DNA of 64,000 nucleotides from Topomyia yanbarensis (lineage: Eukaryota > Arthropoda > Insecta > Diptera > Culicidae): contig NC_080672.1 of NCBI RefSeq assembly GCF_030247195.1, positions 363,808,271 to 363,872,270 on the forward strand, written 5' to 3'. The position numbers and the translations under genes are program-made. The notes under the pieces were generated by a model, which was not told the origin of the DNA, did not search any database, and was given only the letters and a program-made list of their open reading frames with translations. Shown in pieces: positions 22,422-32,428 of this stretch; positions within the stretch are counted from its first letter, which is position 1; each line of letters begins with the position of its first letter.

Positions 22422-24310
22422 TTTTATCCATATTATTCATATTATTTGTCTTATATTTTAAATTTTTTTGGTTTTATTCATATTATTTATTTCATTTATA
22501 TTAATCATTTTAATAAATTGTTAATTTTTTTATTCAGTTTCTTCATTTTATTAATTCCGTTAAGTCAGCTCTTTTTATTATTGGATGAGTTTGTTAGCTT
22601 TAAACAATTTAATTTACTCTTATAATTTCATAACTTTTTTACCTACTATTGTCTAATTTTCATTTGAGCTAATTTGATTTATACATTCTATACATTTTAT
22701 GAGTAACTCTTTTTTTTATTTTTTTGCTTCATAATTATTTTAAATTTTTATTTGTTTTATCATTTTTCTTCAATTTATTCAGTTTATTCGAAGTGTTATT
22801 CGTGCAGGACTCGATTTCACATCTAGTTGCATGCCAACTTTACGTGTGTTCGGCAAACTAATGAATAATTCAACAGCGATATGTGTATGAAATGTCTCAA
22901 CTCACTAGGTGGATCAAATCGGTTTTTTTGTAACCTATTTTAGTATTTTCTCCATCCGCTATTTTTCCATATTTAGATCTCTTAAAAGTATTTTTTTTCT
23001 ATTTTTTCGATTTAGTTTTTCCATGTGTTGTGATTTTTTCTGATCTCCATTTATCAATTAAATTTATGCTTTTCTTCTGAAGGGATTTTTTTCAATATTC
23101 TTCCCTTTTTCTTTATTGTTATGTTCCATTACCTTAGGCGTTTTCCTTTTGTACCCATTTAAACAATTTCACATTTAAAGTTTTCTATTTTGTTCATTTT
23201 ATCATTTGAATGTTTTTTCCAGTATTTCATGTTGATCGTTTTGCGTTTTGTGCATGTTTTCTGTTTTCCATTTCATTAAAAAAATCCAGTTTTACTTTAT
23301 ATAGATTTATTTATTATTTAACCCACTTTGTTTTTTGATTTTATCTTAATTTTCTTTATTGTAATATTCCTATTTTTCTCATCCCTTGTAGAATTTTTAA
23401 TTTCATCCATGTGATTCATGTTTTCTATGATTTCACTTTCAATTACACTAGAATTAGAATAAGAATGCTAAAATAGTTCATTTCAAAAAATCATTTGCCT
23501 TGTTTAAAATTTTTCTTAATTGTTTTATTTTTAACTATTTATTCCATTCTCGTTCTTCATCATTTTAACTATTTTGAAACCTTTTTAACATTTTTGCTTT
23601 TTTACTATCTTGATACCTTAAATTTTGTTATTTTGTTGCCAATTTTCATATGTCAAAATTTTATTTAACTCATTGGATCCATTTTGTTAAATTTTATATT
23701 GGTTTATATTTTTCTTTTTTGCAGCTTTGTTTCTACATTTTTTTGTTGTATTCAATTTTCTTGACATTTTTATTAAGAATTAATGTAATCAGCTAGCCAT
23801 AGCATTTTTCTGTTTTTCATGCTTATGACATTTTATTTTTCATTTTCCTATTTAACCGTTTTTCATTATTTTAACTATTTGCAATATTTGTCTATTTCTC
23901 CAATTTTTGTTAAATCATCTTTATCATTTCTTTCGTTTAATTTGATTATTTCAATGATTCAATCTGATTTATTTCGCAATTTTTTCAATTTGTATACATA
24001 CTTTAAAATTTTTACTTTTTCTTCTCCTTATTTTTTCATTTTCTGCTACGCTTTTGCTACTATGTTTCTACGCTTTCTTTTTTCTGTTTTTGATATTGGT
24101 AGGTGATTGAATATTTGAATATTATTAATCTTTTTTCATTATTTTAAATGTCATTGTTTAGCTTTCTTGTTTTGTTATTATTTTCTACTCGTTCGTTTCT
24201 TTTTTTCTTTATCTGTCTTAAAACTGTACCTCCATTGAATTTTCTTTTTTTTTAAAAAAACTTTTTTACATTTTCATTGCCTACTATTTTTGTGAACTTG
24301 TACAACTGAA
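22422..24310 (+). repeat. 1.9 kb T-rich strand-asymmetric tract
   Basis: The + strand is built from TTTTAT, TTTCAT, ATTTTTC and similar words with very few A-rich runs, so T greatly exceeds A over almost 1.9 kb. Short words such as TTTATTCATATTATT recur near the start, suggesting a decayed simple repeat related to (ATAAAATG)n on the opposite strand. Long apparent frames such as 23819-24106 are low-complexity artefacts. Confidence 0.7.
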
Positions 24311-24329
24311 ACTATGAGTTTTTTATTAA

Positions 24330-25885
24330 CCTTCAAACTACCAACCCCTCTTCGATATACTAAAATCGATGTTCAATTGGCCATAACTTTTTTTCTGCTT
24401 AATCGATTTTGATGTAGTTTTTTGCCGAAGAATCGGAAATTATTCCAATTTTCAAAATTGCTTTAAAAATTGTATTTGGAGTTACGACCCCGGAGTAAAT
24501 CCGGATTGCAGTGGGGTACAAACTTTTGGCCATTTTCAGTTTTTCATAAATATTTTAAACCGCTAGAATTCCACATTTTTCGACAAGAATTTGTTAGAAA
24601 TGACCTTCTTACATAATAAATGTACTTCATACATGAGTAATACGAATTGGCCAGTTCCTGGGAGCGGTTCCCAAAAGTGGCCATTCATGAGCTTACATGG
24701 CATATGCTTTATTATATCAGAAACACTCATTTATTTCAACAAATTTTATCAGATCGTCTACTTAGTATAGCAAGCAATTAATTCAATACAGGTTTGATAT
24801 AGATTTGCCACTTTCTGACCAGTTCCGAGAATTCCGGAACACGGTTCTCAAGACAAATTTTATTTTTTATGATAATCATGACATGCGGCACATCAAAATA
24901 CATCAACTCGATGATCTATGAAGACTCCAAATTCACTTATTAAAAAAAATATATGGCTATGAGACGAAATTCTCTGAAAATATATTTGGCATATAAAGAG
25001 AATATAGGCCAAAGGGGAGGGAGGGGGTGGGTGATACAGGAAGAGATGATGAGAGGGGAAGTTGGGAGAGGGTTGATGTAGTATGCAACACCCAACCGCA
25101 TATTGAACCCTCCAATTGAGATTTGGTTTATGAAAATCGGTTCAGTCCTCACCGAGTAATCGATGTGACTAATTCTGGAATACGTCCAGAATCCGATAAT
25201 TCCGGAACTGTCGATAGTGGAGAATACATTCAAAGAATCTTTGATTGGCCATCAGTGATCTAGACTTGCAAATAGAAATGGATTTTGACCCTTCTAGTAT
25301 TACGATTGTACCGGTTTATATGGGAAATTCCAATGTGGCGGCAATAACCAACCTGTGACTCTGGAACCAAATGTCAGATATGAAGGAAATTCAATGGCAG
25401 TCCATGGAAGTATTGTATCTTTCATTTGAAACCAAGTTTGTAAAGATCGGTCAAGAATTCCCTGAGAAAAAGGTGTGACATTAACTTATGAACTTGGAAA
25501 GTACCCGGGGACATCAAGAACTGTCATAGGTAACCAATGTGGTCAAAACTGCTTAGAATGATCATTAGTGACCTAGACCCGCTAATCTGAGTTATGTTGC
25601 ACCCTTTTTAATATGTATTACACCATTTGGACATCATGGTGTTACCAATTTGCTGGGTGACCGCACTCTTAAATCCGTAACTCCGGAACCGAAAGTCCGA
25701 TCGACAAAAAAATCAATGGCAGCTTATGGGAGCGTTATACCTTCCACATACACATACACACACACATACAGACATTTGCCGATCTCAACGAATTGAATCG
25801 AATGGTATATAAGACACGACCCTCCGCGTCTCGGTTTGGAAGTCGACTTTCATAGTGATTCCTTATCTTTTCTATTGAGAAAGGG
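24330..25885. repeat. Composite dispersed repeat with ~310 bp internal modules
   Basis: Related modules recur: GGCCATCAGTGATCTAGACTTGC at about 25247 and GATCATTAGTGACCTAGACCCGC at about 25560, both with following ATTACxx and GTGxC blocks. Repeated CCGGAAC/AACTCCGGAAC words and a CACATACACAC tract occur near 25745. The far end (25740-25885) resembles the reverse of the 17106 repeat. No protein is supported. Confidence 0.6.
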
Positions 25886-26198
25886 AAATAACAAAAATGC
25901 ACTTGAAAAGCGTGCATCTTCATGTTATTAAAATAAATTCCCCCGGTTGGTACAGGAGAGTACGTAATAACGTAATGAAGTGATAAAAATCTCATAAACA
26001 TAAAATATATTTTCGGAAAGTCCAACAAACGGTATTTCACATTCGTAAGAGCAGTGGCCAATTTGCACCCATTTGACATTGTGACTACAACATTGTGTAA
26101 CTCTGTGTAATATTCGTTGTACACTGTGTGTGGTAGTTAGTGAGCGTGTACCTACATTTTTTTAAAAACTAAACTCCTCCTTCCTTTTTGCCGGGCAG

Positions 26199-26500
26199 AC
26201 TTTGGCGAATCGTATTCCACTAAAGACGAGATCCTCCTGCTGTCTTCGACCATCAGCCGGAAGTCATCGACGGCACAGCCCTCCTCGCCGCCCCTGTCCT
26301 ATCGCAGTGAGGAGTTCGAATGTGTTGCTCCGGTGCAAAATCATCATCACCAACAGCAGCAGCCGCAGCAGCACTACCAACCGAAATATCACCCATGTGA
26401 ATCGAACGAAACTACTCGCTACTGTCAGCAAAGAAACGGCGACTACAACGACTACGAGCAGCAGAAGCTGAGAGAAGACCACGAAGCCAACGGTTCCAAG
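26199..26500 (+). CDS. Host gene exon (internal), Ser/Gln/His-rich protein
   Basis: A 302 bp exon with a polypyrimidine acceptor (TTCCTTTTTGCCGGGCAG, ending 26198) and a good donor (AAG-GTAGGT at 26501). It begins with the last two bases of a codon opened by the upstream exon (G+AC, Asp) and then reads 100 codons to an exact codon end (phase 0). The N-terminal part has DFGESYSTKDEILLL and a Ser/Thr-rich SSTISRKSS segment that could be phosphorylated. The middle holds a His/Gln tract (HHHQQQQPQQH) and the C-terminal part is charged with Tyr-rich NGDYNDYEQQ. Composition suggests an intrinsically disordered, probably cytoplasmic or nuclear region. No catalytic motif is visible and I do not recognise the family. 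Codon composition (GC-rich third positions) contrasts with the intron. Confidence 0.75.
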
Positions 26501-27350
26501 GTAGGTGGTGGACATTTTCTCTAGCGGTTGGTATGTAGATCAACCGGTCGTCACCAAGCCGTCAACCCGGTTCCGTTTATATAGGCGACCGTGCGACCGA
26601 GTTGACCGCACATCCGAACGAATAACGAACAACAAGTTTCCGAGTGTGCGATTAGGGGGGTTTCTAGTAACGTAGCATCAGCCAACAAAACGGCGAAACT
26701 GGCGCCGAAAGGGATATTTCAATAAAGAATCTTTACATTCCTTTCAGCTTTCAACTGAATTTCAAATTCGTATACCGATTAAAAGATATCAGGTTCTGCG
26801 CAGAAGCACCGTTGGAGAGTTTCCTAGACGGAAACGCATGCGCAGTTCCGCGCAGTTACCGTGACGCTCTCTGTTGAGAGAATTATTTCTGTTTCGAGGG
26901 TACACGTGATTTAAATCGATCAAGTTCGGTGTTGAAGTATAATTTTGCTGAATTGCTGCCATCTGTTTGAAAATCCATACCGTACAAATTAACTCACAGT
27001 CAGATGGCACACGTTTAGCGTCATAAAGTTAGTTAGTGATTCGTTTTGCGTGCTGTCACTAGATTCAAAATACTAGACTAGGGTCATTGCTTCGATACTG
27101 TCCCAATCTAGTGCTCTGTATCTCTACGGTACTGCCATATGTTGCAATGAGTTAAACCATTCATTCTCACCTTCCTGCATGGTTCTGTAAATTATGTATG
27201 CGAAACGCAAACGTGCGGGATACGGGACAGACTGCTATGGAGTGTTGACCGTAACTCGACCGGGGAAAGCTGTTGGCACTAATGGGACGATTTCATTCTC
27301 TCTGGTTGATGATGATTGCGAAGTGTGTTTGGGAATAGATCATTTTCTGC
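26501..27350 (+). other. Intron flank up to the R1-like insertion
   Basis: Likely intron following the exon at 26199-26500. The sequence is less AT-rich than average, and no further exon can be supported. A modest frame (27194 onward) would have continued past the R1-like insertion site for only a few codons (GKARV, then stop) and is probably chance. Confidence 0.4.
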
Positions 27351-27364
27351 TTCGCTCGGGGGTT
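27351..27364. repeat. Target-site duplication, 3' side of the R1-like element
   Basis: TTCGCTCGGGGGTT is identical to 32415-32428, the 14 bp duplication made on insertion. Confidence 0.85.
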
Positions 27365-27383
27365 TTTTTTTTTTTTTTTTTTT
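27363..27383 (-). other. Poly(A) tail of the R1-like element
   Basis: A run of 21 T on the + strand, i.e. poly(A) on the element strand, directly follows the 3' UTR. The last two T overlap the target duplication. An uninterrupted tail of this length suggests a recent insertion. Confidence 0.85.
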
Positions 27384-27679
27384 AACAATGGAGAAGACCT
27401 TTATGTCCTAGCCCAGTACACGTGCTAACGGTAGGGTCCAATCTACCACACGGGGTGCACTGGGGGCGTGTCGGACTCAAATGGTGACCAGCCATTAATA
27501 CCGACTAAACTCCATTGGGCTCCGCCATCCATCCCCAGGAACTACCTTTCGGCATTACTTCTGGGGGGATGGCCGTACTTAGCGTACGCTCTCACTCGTG
27601 CCTTACATTATCGCACACTCACTCCCATCTTGGCATGGGTAGACCATACCTTCGTCTATCATCCGCCAATTCACTCACT

Positions 27680-30600
27680 CTAACTCCTCGCCTGCTGCTC
27701 GGCGCTCCATGCTCTCTGCAGCCGGCAGGCAATCTGAGTGGTGGCAGTCGAAACTGCGTTCCACTTCTCTACCGCTTGGCACATCCCCTGTACAAGGGTA
27801 TCAGGGGTTGTGTCCAAGCCGCAGACGCCTAGCATAGCGCCTCTTTCGACGTCGAAGCGGGGACATACGAATAGTACGTGCTCCGCAGTTTCGTCGACAC
27901 CTGGGCAGTCTGGGCAGACTGGGGCCTCAGCGTGCCCAAACCTGTGGAGGTACTGTCGGAAACAGCCATGGCCTGACAGGAATTGTGTCAGATGGAAGTG
28001 AACTTCCCCATGGGGTCTTCCCACCCAGCTAGATATGTTGGGTATCAGCCGGTGGGTCCACCTACCTCTCGACGAGTTGTCCCATTCGCGTTGCCATCTG
28101 GCGACCGAGGTCACCCTGGCACGCTCACGGACTCCCCTATTGCCACGCAATTCGAAACAATCTTCGTCTTCCCGGATGACCAGCCCGACTGGCATCATAC
28201 CCGCTATCACGCAGGATGCATCATGTGATACCGTGCGGTAGGCAGATATCACTCTGAGACACATCAAGCGATAGGTGCTCTCCAATTTGCGACGGTAACT
28301 GGTTACTCCCAGTGCCCTCGCCCAGGACGGTCCACCGTACCTAAGAATAGATACGGCGACACCGGCCAGTAGCCTGCGTCTACTGGCGCACACCTTGGAG
28401 CTGTTGGACATCATCCTCGATAATGCCGCAACAGCCACCGAAGCCTTCTTGCACGCATAGTCGACATGACTGCCGAAGGTCAGCTTGTCGTCTATGATGG
28501 CCCCAAGAATCTTCAGACTCCGCTTAGAAGTTATCTCAACTTCTCCCGCTTGGATAACTGCTTGTTGTGCCGACTTGCGGTTATTGACAACAACCACCTC
28601 CGTCTTGTGATGGGCGAGCTCTAGGCCTCTCGCGCTCATCCATTCCGCTACTATGCTTATCGCGTGTGTCGCCGTTAGTTCTACCTCTGAGATTGACTCC
28701 CCGTAGACCGCCAGGGTGACATCGTCGGCGAAACCGACGATTTTCACACCCGGAGGGAACTTTAGTCTCAGAACCCCGTCATACATAAGGTTCCATAGTA
28801 CCGGGCCCAGGATTGAACCTTGCGGAACTCCTGCGGTAATAAGAACACTTTGCTGACCGGCATCGGTCTCGTATAATAGTACACGGTTCTGGAAGTAGCT
28901 TTCCAAGATCCGGTACAGGCCCACCGGCAGGCCAAGCCGGTGTAACGAGAGCGCGATGGCATCCCAGCTTGCGCTGTTGAATGCGTTCTTCACGTCAAGT
29001 GTCACTAACGCGCAATATCGAATGCCCCGCCTCTTCCGTTGGATCGCTATCTCGGCAGTCCTTACCACTGAGTTGATAGCGTCCACCGTGGACTTTCCCT
29101 TTCGAAAACCGAACTGATTACTTGACAGGCCCTCCATACCTTCTGCGTATGGAGTTAGCCTGTTGAGGATAATCCTCTCAAGTAATTTGCCCGTCGTGTC
29201 AATCAGACAGATTGGTCTGTACGCCGATGGGTCGCCAGGCGGCTTCCCGGCCTTCGGCAACAGTACCAGCTTCTGCCTTTTCCATCTATCCGGAAAACGG
29301 CACTCGTCAAGGCATCTCTGCATAGCCAACCTGAACATGTTCGGGTTCGCCATGATTGCTGACTTGAGAGCGCTGTTTGGAACTCCATCAGGCCCTGGAG
29401 CTTTATTCACCGCTAGAGAATTAGCAACTGCAAGTAGCTCTTCGTTCGTCACCGGGGCCACCATGTCGTCCGTACCCGCCGTGCCTTGCGGCGCTGGGGG
29501 CCAGGGACTTATGGTTCGGGACGGGAAGAGTACTTCGATAATTCTCGCCAACCGTTCTGGCGACCGTTCAGGAGGTGAGGAGCCCCCTTTGGTCTTTGCC
29601 ATCACGATCCTGTAGGCATCGCCCCACGGATTCACGTTGGCCTCCTCGCACAATTTGTCAAAACACGCTCTCTTGCTGCGCTTGATGGCCTTGTTAAGGG
29701 CCGATTTCGCAGCACGAAACACTTCACGTCGTTCCACTCTACCCTCCTCAGTGCGGGCTCGCTGCATCCTACGTCTAGCTTGTAGGCAAGCTGACCGTAG
29801 GGCTGCGATCTCAGCACTCCACCAATATACCGAGCGTCTGCCATTTCTTGGCAGGGTCTTCCTCGGCATAGTGGCGTCGCACGCGCGTGATAGAACAGCT
29901 ACCAGCGCATCCCCGCTTAGACTGTCGGTGTTGACCTCCAGTCCCAGGGCCGCGGTGAAAACTTCGCTGTCGAAGTGATTGGTCTTCCACCCGCGTACCT
30001 GACAGGGATTACCCGCCCTAGAATGCTGCACACCAAAGTTGATCTTGAAGCGTATTGCTAGGTGATCACTATGGGTGTAGCCTTCGTCTACCCTCCAGTC
30101 CATGTCTGGGACCAAACTTGGACTGGCAAACGTTACGTCAATCCACGACTCGACCCCATTCCTACGGAATGTGCTAGCGGAACCATCATTGACTAGCACT
30201 GCGTCGAGTTTAGCAAGCGCCTCCAGAAGCGCTTGGCCCCTACCATTTGTATAGCGGCTGCCCCACTCCACCGCCCAAGCGTTGAAGTCACCCGCTATGA
30301 CAAACGGCTTTCGTCCCACCATGTCAGACGAGAGCCTATCGATCATCTGGTTGAACTGTTCTATTGGCCACATAGGTGGGGCATAGCAGCTACAATAGAA
30401 CACACCATTGATCTTGGCAATCGCGACACCCTCCGCAGAGGACTGTACTACCTCCTGGACCGGGAACCGACCCGTTGCACAGATTGCCGCCATTCCAGAC
30501 CCGTCCGCCACCCAGTTGCCGTTGTCGGCAGGGACGTTGTACGGGTCGGATAGAAGGGCGACATCTGTCCCCGACTCCAATACCGACTGCCACAGTAACT

Positions 30601-30682
30601 GCTGAGCAGGTGCGCAGTGGTTAAGATTCAGCTGTGTGACGATTGCCATTACTTCCTCTTTCCCGCCTCCCCGAAGGGACAA
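27680..30682 (-). CDS. R1-clade ORF2: endonuclease-reverse transcriptase
   Basis: Open for 1000 codons from the first ATG; the likely start is the ATG at 30649 (residue 12, MAIVTQLNLNHC), which overlaps the ORF1 stop as TAATG. An apurinic-like endonuclease occupies about 12-220, with QLNLNHC, SDPY, GDFNAW (131-136, Asp132 and Asn134) and SDHLAI (205-210). The reverse transcriptase follows, with NKAPGPDGVP (426-435), VTLDVKNAFNSASWD (560-574), GVPQGSILGP (618-627) and catalytic FADDVTL (651-657). Near the C-terminus is CPDCPGVDETAEHVLFVC, a CX2CX8HX4C zinc motif. There is no RNase H domain. The length fits the R1 clade. The protein nicks the target and copies the element RNA onto it in the nucleus. 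No frameshift or stop was found, so activity is plausible. Confidence 0.92.
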   Translation of the reverse strand: MSLRGGGKEEVMAIVTQLNLNHCAPAQQLLWQSVLESGTDVALLSDPYNVPADNGNWVADGSGMAAICATGRFPVQEVVQSSAEGVAIAKINGVFYCSCYAPPMWPIEQFNQMIDRLSSDMVGRKPFVIAGDFNAWAVEWGSRYTNGRGQALLEALAKLDAVLVNDGSASTFRRNGVESWIDVTFASPSLVPDMDWRVDEGYTHSDHLAIRFKINFGVQHSRAGNPCQVRGWKTNHFDSEVFTAALGLEVNTDSLSGDALVAVLSRACDATMPRKTLPRNGRRSVYWWSAEIAALRSACLQARRRMQRARTEEGRVERREVFRAAKSALNKAIKRSKRACFDKLCEEANVNPWGDAYRIVMAKTKGGSSPPERSPERLARIIEVLFPSRTISPWPPAPQGTAGTDDMVAPVTNEELLAVANSLAVNKAPGPDGVPNSALKSAIMANPNMFRLAMQRCLDECRFPDRWKRQKLVLLPKAGKPPGDPSAYRPICLIDTTGKLLERIILNRLTPYAEGMEGLSSNQFGFRKGKSTVDAINSVVRTAEIAIQRKRRGIRYCALVTLDVKNAFNSASWDAIALSLHRLGLPVGLYRILESYFQNRVLLYETDAGQQSVLITAGVPQGSILGPVLWNLMYDGVLRLKFPPGVKIVGFADDVTLAVYGESISEVELTATHAISIVAEWMSARGLELAHHKTEVVVVNNRKSAQQAVIQAGEVEITSKRSLKILGAIIDDKLTFGSHVDYACKKASVAVAALSRMMSNSSKVCASRRRLLAGVAVSILRYGGPSWARALGVTSYRRKLESTYRLMCLRVISAYRTVSHDASCVIAGMMPVGLVIREDEDCFELRGNRGVRERARVTSVARWQREWDNSSRGRWTHRLIPNISSWVGRPHGEVHFHLTQFLSGHGCFRQYLHRFGHAEAPVCPDCPGVDETAEHVLFVCPRFDVERGAMLGVCGLDTTPDTLVQGMCQAVEKWNAVSTATTQIACRLQRAWSAEQQARS
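30647..30651 (-). promoter_or_regulatory. TAATG stop-start overlap between ORF1 and ORF2
   Basis: ORF1 ends with TAA at 30651-30649 and the second in-frame ATG of ORF2 is at 30649-30647, sharing one base. In SART1, another R1-clade element, a UAAUG of this kind has been shown to support translational coupling. Here that role is inferred from the sequence and clade. Confidence 0.75.
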
Positions 30683-32145
30683 GCAGGTCCGCCCATAACA
30701 TGGTTGCGGCCCTGCTTCTTGCTAGCGCAGATGAGACACTTGGGTGCCCTCTCGCATTTCAGCGCCTTGTGTCCCTCCTCGCCGCAGCGACGACACAACT
30801 TGCTCCTGTCTGGGCCCTTACAGTCGTATGACTTGTGGCCTGGCTCCAGACATTTAAAACATCGGTCCACTGAAGGCGGCTGGAGTATGCTAACTGGGCA
30901 TACTGACCATCCGATCTTCAACTTCCCTTTGTCGGTTACTTTCTTGGCTTCCGCGGCCGGTAACTTGAAGTAAGCTACCTGCGTGCCAAGCAACCGCTCC
31001 CTGATACGTACAGAGTTCTGATCGATCTCGACGCCGCACTGCTGCTTAACGGCCGAGACGACGTCCTCTGCGTTTGTGATCTCGTCCAGTTGCTTACACT
31101 GGAGAGTCACTTCCGCTCCCAACGACCTCACCTGAGCGCCGTTTCCCAAGACCTCTTGGGCCAACCTCCTATACGTTACTCCATTGGATTGTGATCCACG
31201 CTTCAACACCAAGATCATTTCGCCATCTTTGGTGCGTCTGACGCTTCGCACATCCTGTCCTAAATTCGAGAGGCTTTCAGCCGCCCGCATCGATTTTAGG
31301 ACATCCGCATAGCTGCCCCCGTTGGTTTTCACCAACAGGGCCTCTCCTCTATCCCTCGCCTTCTTCTTAGCGGGTCGAGGTGCGTTGGACTTCCGCTCCC
31401 TGCTAACCACCTGCCATTCGCCATCTTGTACCGATGGCGCCGGCAGGCTGGTGCCAGGTCGCTCCGCAGTGCGCGCCCGATTGGCGGCTTTCGCCTTTTT
31501 TGGCTGGGAGGTCGCCTTCTCGGGACGCCGCCCTGCGGGATCCTTCGCACCCGGATCCGCACCACCCAAGCGACGTTTGGCCTTGTTGGTTGCCCGTCGT
31601 TTGGCATTGCTGCGCGTGCCTACATTAGGCCTAGGCCGCTTCGCAGTCTCCCCCTCCATTAAGCGTTTGGTGGCCGATAAGGCGAAATCTATCGCCTCCT
31701 GCGCCATCGTCGCTCCGCCATGGAAGGAGAAGGCCTCGGTTTGGATACCGCGGTCGGCCTTCTCTCTTTCCGTCCACCTCTTCATGTAGGCTACTTGTTC
31801 TTGTCTTGCGACTCGAACAGCCTGACGAAGCACCAGCAGGTTCTGTTTTAGATCCTTACTGATGTTACTCCTCCCGCTCGTGAATTCGATGATGCTATCC
31901 AGCTGCTTGGCAACTTCCTGCATCGCAGGTAGTGGTCCGCCAAGCGCGCTGGTAGTATCATCTCCTACCACCTCCATTTCACCATTGGTGCCGTTATTTG
32001 CGGCCACCTTCACTCCGCTGTCAGCCCCTGTTGGGGGAGACCTCGCCAGACCCCCTTTGGCAAAGGGGTTCAGCGCCGTAAACACTTCCGCCTCCTTATC
32101 GCATACTTTTTTATTGTTATTGCAAAGACTCATATTAAGACCCAC
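30649..32145 (-). CDS. R1-clade ORF1: gag-like RNA-binding protein
   Basis: A 498-residue protein, the expected companion of R1-clade ORF2. The N-terminal third is acidic to neutral with possible helical heptads (about 85-125). The middle is a long basic, Arg/Lys/Pro/Ala-rich linker (about 165-270) suited to nucleic-acid binding. A central fold carries VRRTKDGEMILVL and QVRSLGAEVTLQC. At the C-terminus are three zinc knuckles: CFKCLEPGHKSYDC (429-442), CRRCGEEGHKALKC (451-464) and a third CLIC...H...C (470-489). In the family this protein packages the element RNA and directs ribonucleoprotein localisation. The first ATG after the 5' UTR is at 32145. The frame is intact. Confidence 0.9.
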   Translation of the reverse strand: MGLNMSLCNNNKKVCDKEAEVFTALNPFAKGGLARSPPTGADSGVKVAANNGTNGEMEVVGDDTTSALGGPLPAMQEVAKQLDSIIEFTSGRSNISKDLKQNLLVLRQAVRVARQEQVAYMKRWTEREKADRGIQTEAFSFHGGATMAQEAIDFALSATKRLMEGETAKRPRPNVGTRSNAKRRATNKAKRRLGGADPGAKDPAGRRPEKATSQPKKAKAANRARTAERPGTSLPAPSVQDGEWQVVSRERKSNAPRPAKKKARDRGEALLVKTNGGSYADVLKSMRAAESLSNLGQDVRSVRRTKDGEMILVLKRGSQSNGVTYRRLAQEVLGNGAQVRSLGAEVTLQCKQLDEITNAEDVVSAVKQQCGVEIDQNSVRIRERLLGTQVAYFKLPAAEAKKVTDKGKLKIGWSVCPVSILQPPSVDRCFKCLEPGHKSYDCKGPDRSKLCRRCGEEGHKALKCERAPKCLICASKKQGRNHVMGGPACPFGEAGKRK

Positions 32146-32414
32146 GAGTTGCGCGAGAAAATAGGTCCGCCACGCCAGAGCTCCGCATTAACGTGGTAAG
32201 AGACACTTACTGTGGGGGGTGCCCAGGTACCCCACAGGCTCCGTTAACGATCGGGCATCATTTTCACCCCCCCGATCATTCATCCCTCGGCACGGATCGC
32301 TTCACGCCTTGGAATTGGGGTTACCCCGTTTGGTGGGCCCATATCACCGGAACGGGTGGTCCGTAGCGCTATTGTATGCCGGCAACTACACGGCCCCCCT
32401 TCCCTGTCTCCGGG

Positions 32415-32428
32415 TTCGCTCGGGGGTT
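32415..32428. repeat. Target-site duplication, 5' side of the R1-like element
   Basis: TTCGCTCGGGGGTT, identical to 27351-27364, marks the 5' end of the element. A perfect match with no extra bases indicates a full-length integration. Confidence 0.85.

Larger units (their letters stand above)
13039..26198 (+). other. Large intron (13,160 bp) between the two host exons
   Basis: Bounded by donor GTATGA at 13039 and acceptor TTCCTTTTTGCCGGGCAG ending at 26198. The two exons join in phase 1 without a stop. The intron is filled with repeats: a CR1-like retroelement in reverse orientation, two TTAA MITEs, a T-rich tract, a composite repeat and several smaller families. Introns of this size packed with mobile elements are common in culicine mosquitoes. 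An additional cassette exon inside cannot be excluded. Confidence 0.65.
27365..32414 (-). mobile_element. Full-length R1-clade non-LTR retrotransposon
   Basis: A complete ~5.05 kb element: 5' UTR (32146-32414), ORF1 (gag-like, three zinc knuckles), ORF2 (endonuclease plus reverse transcriptase plus C-terminal zinc motif), 3' UTR (27384-27679) and poly(A). It is flanked by perfect 14 bp duplications. Both ORFs are open over their whole length. The endonuclease start (QLNLNHC, SDPY), FADD catalytic box, absence of RNase H and the C-terminal CX2C...HX4C motif are typical of the R1 clade. Unlike rDNA-specific R1, it sits in ordinary host sequence. It is strongly GC-richer than its surroundings. 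Because of intact frames, tail and duplications it is a recent, possibly competent insertion. Confidence 0.92.

Noticed and set aside
23819..24106. 95-codon Phe/Leu/Ser-rich frame resembling a membrane protein
   Set aside because: It is produced by the T-rich tract; any frame there reads hydrophobic residues.
27194..27385. Frame interrupted by the R1-like insertion
   Set aside because: Although it reads 56 codons up to the insertion site and would continue briefly after it, it has no splice support or recognisable motif.
29163..29615. 150-codon and other frames opposite ORF2 of the R1-like element
   Set aside because: They overlap an intact, recognisable endonuclease-reverse transcriptase on the other strand and are GC-driven shadows. 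The same holds for the 155-codon frame at 31322-31789 opposite ORF1.
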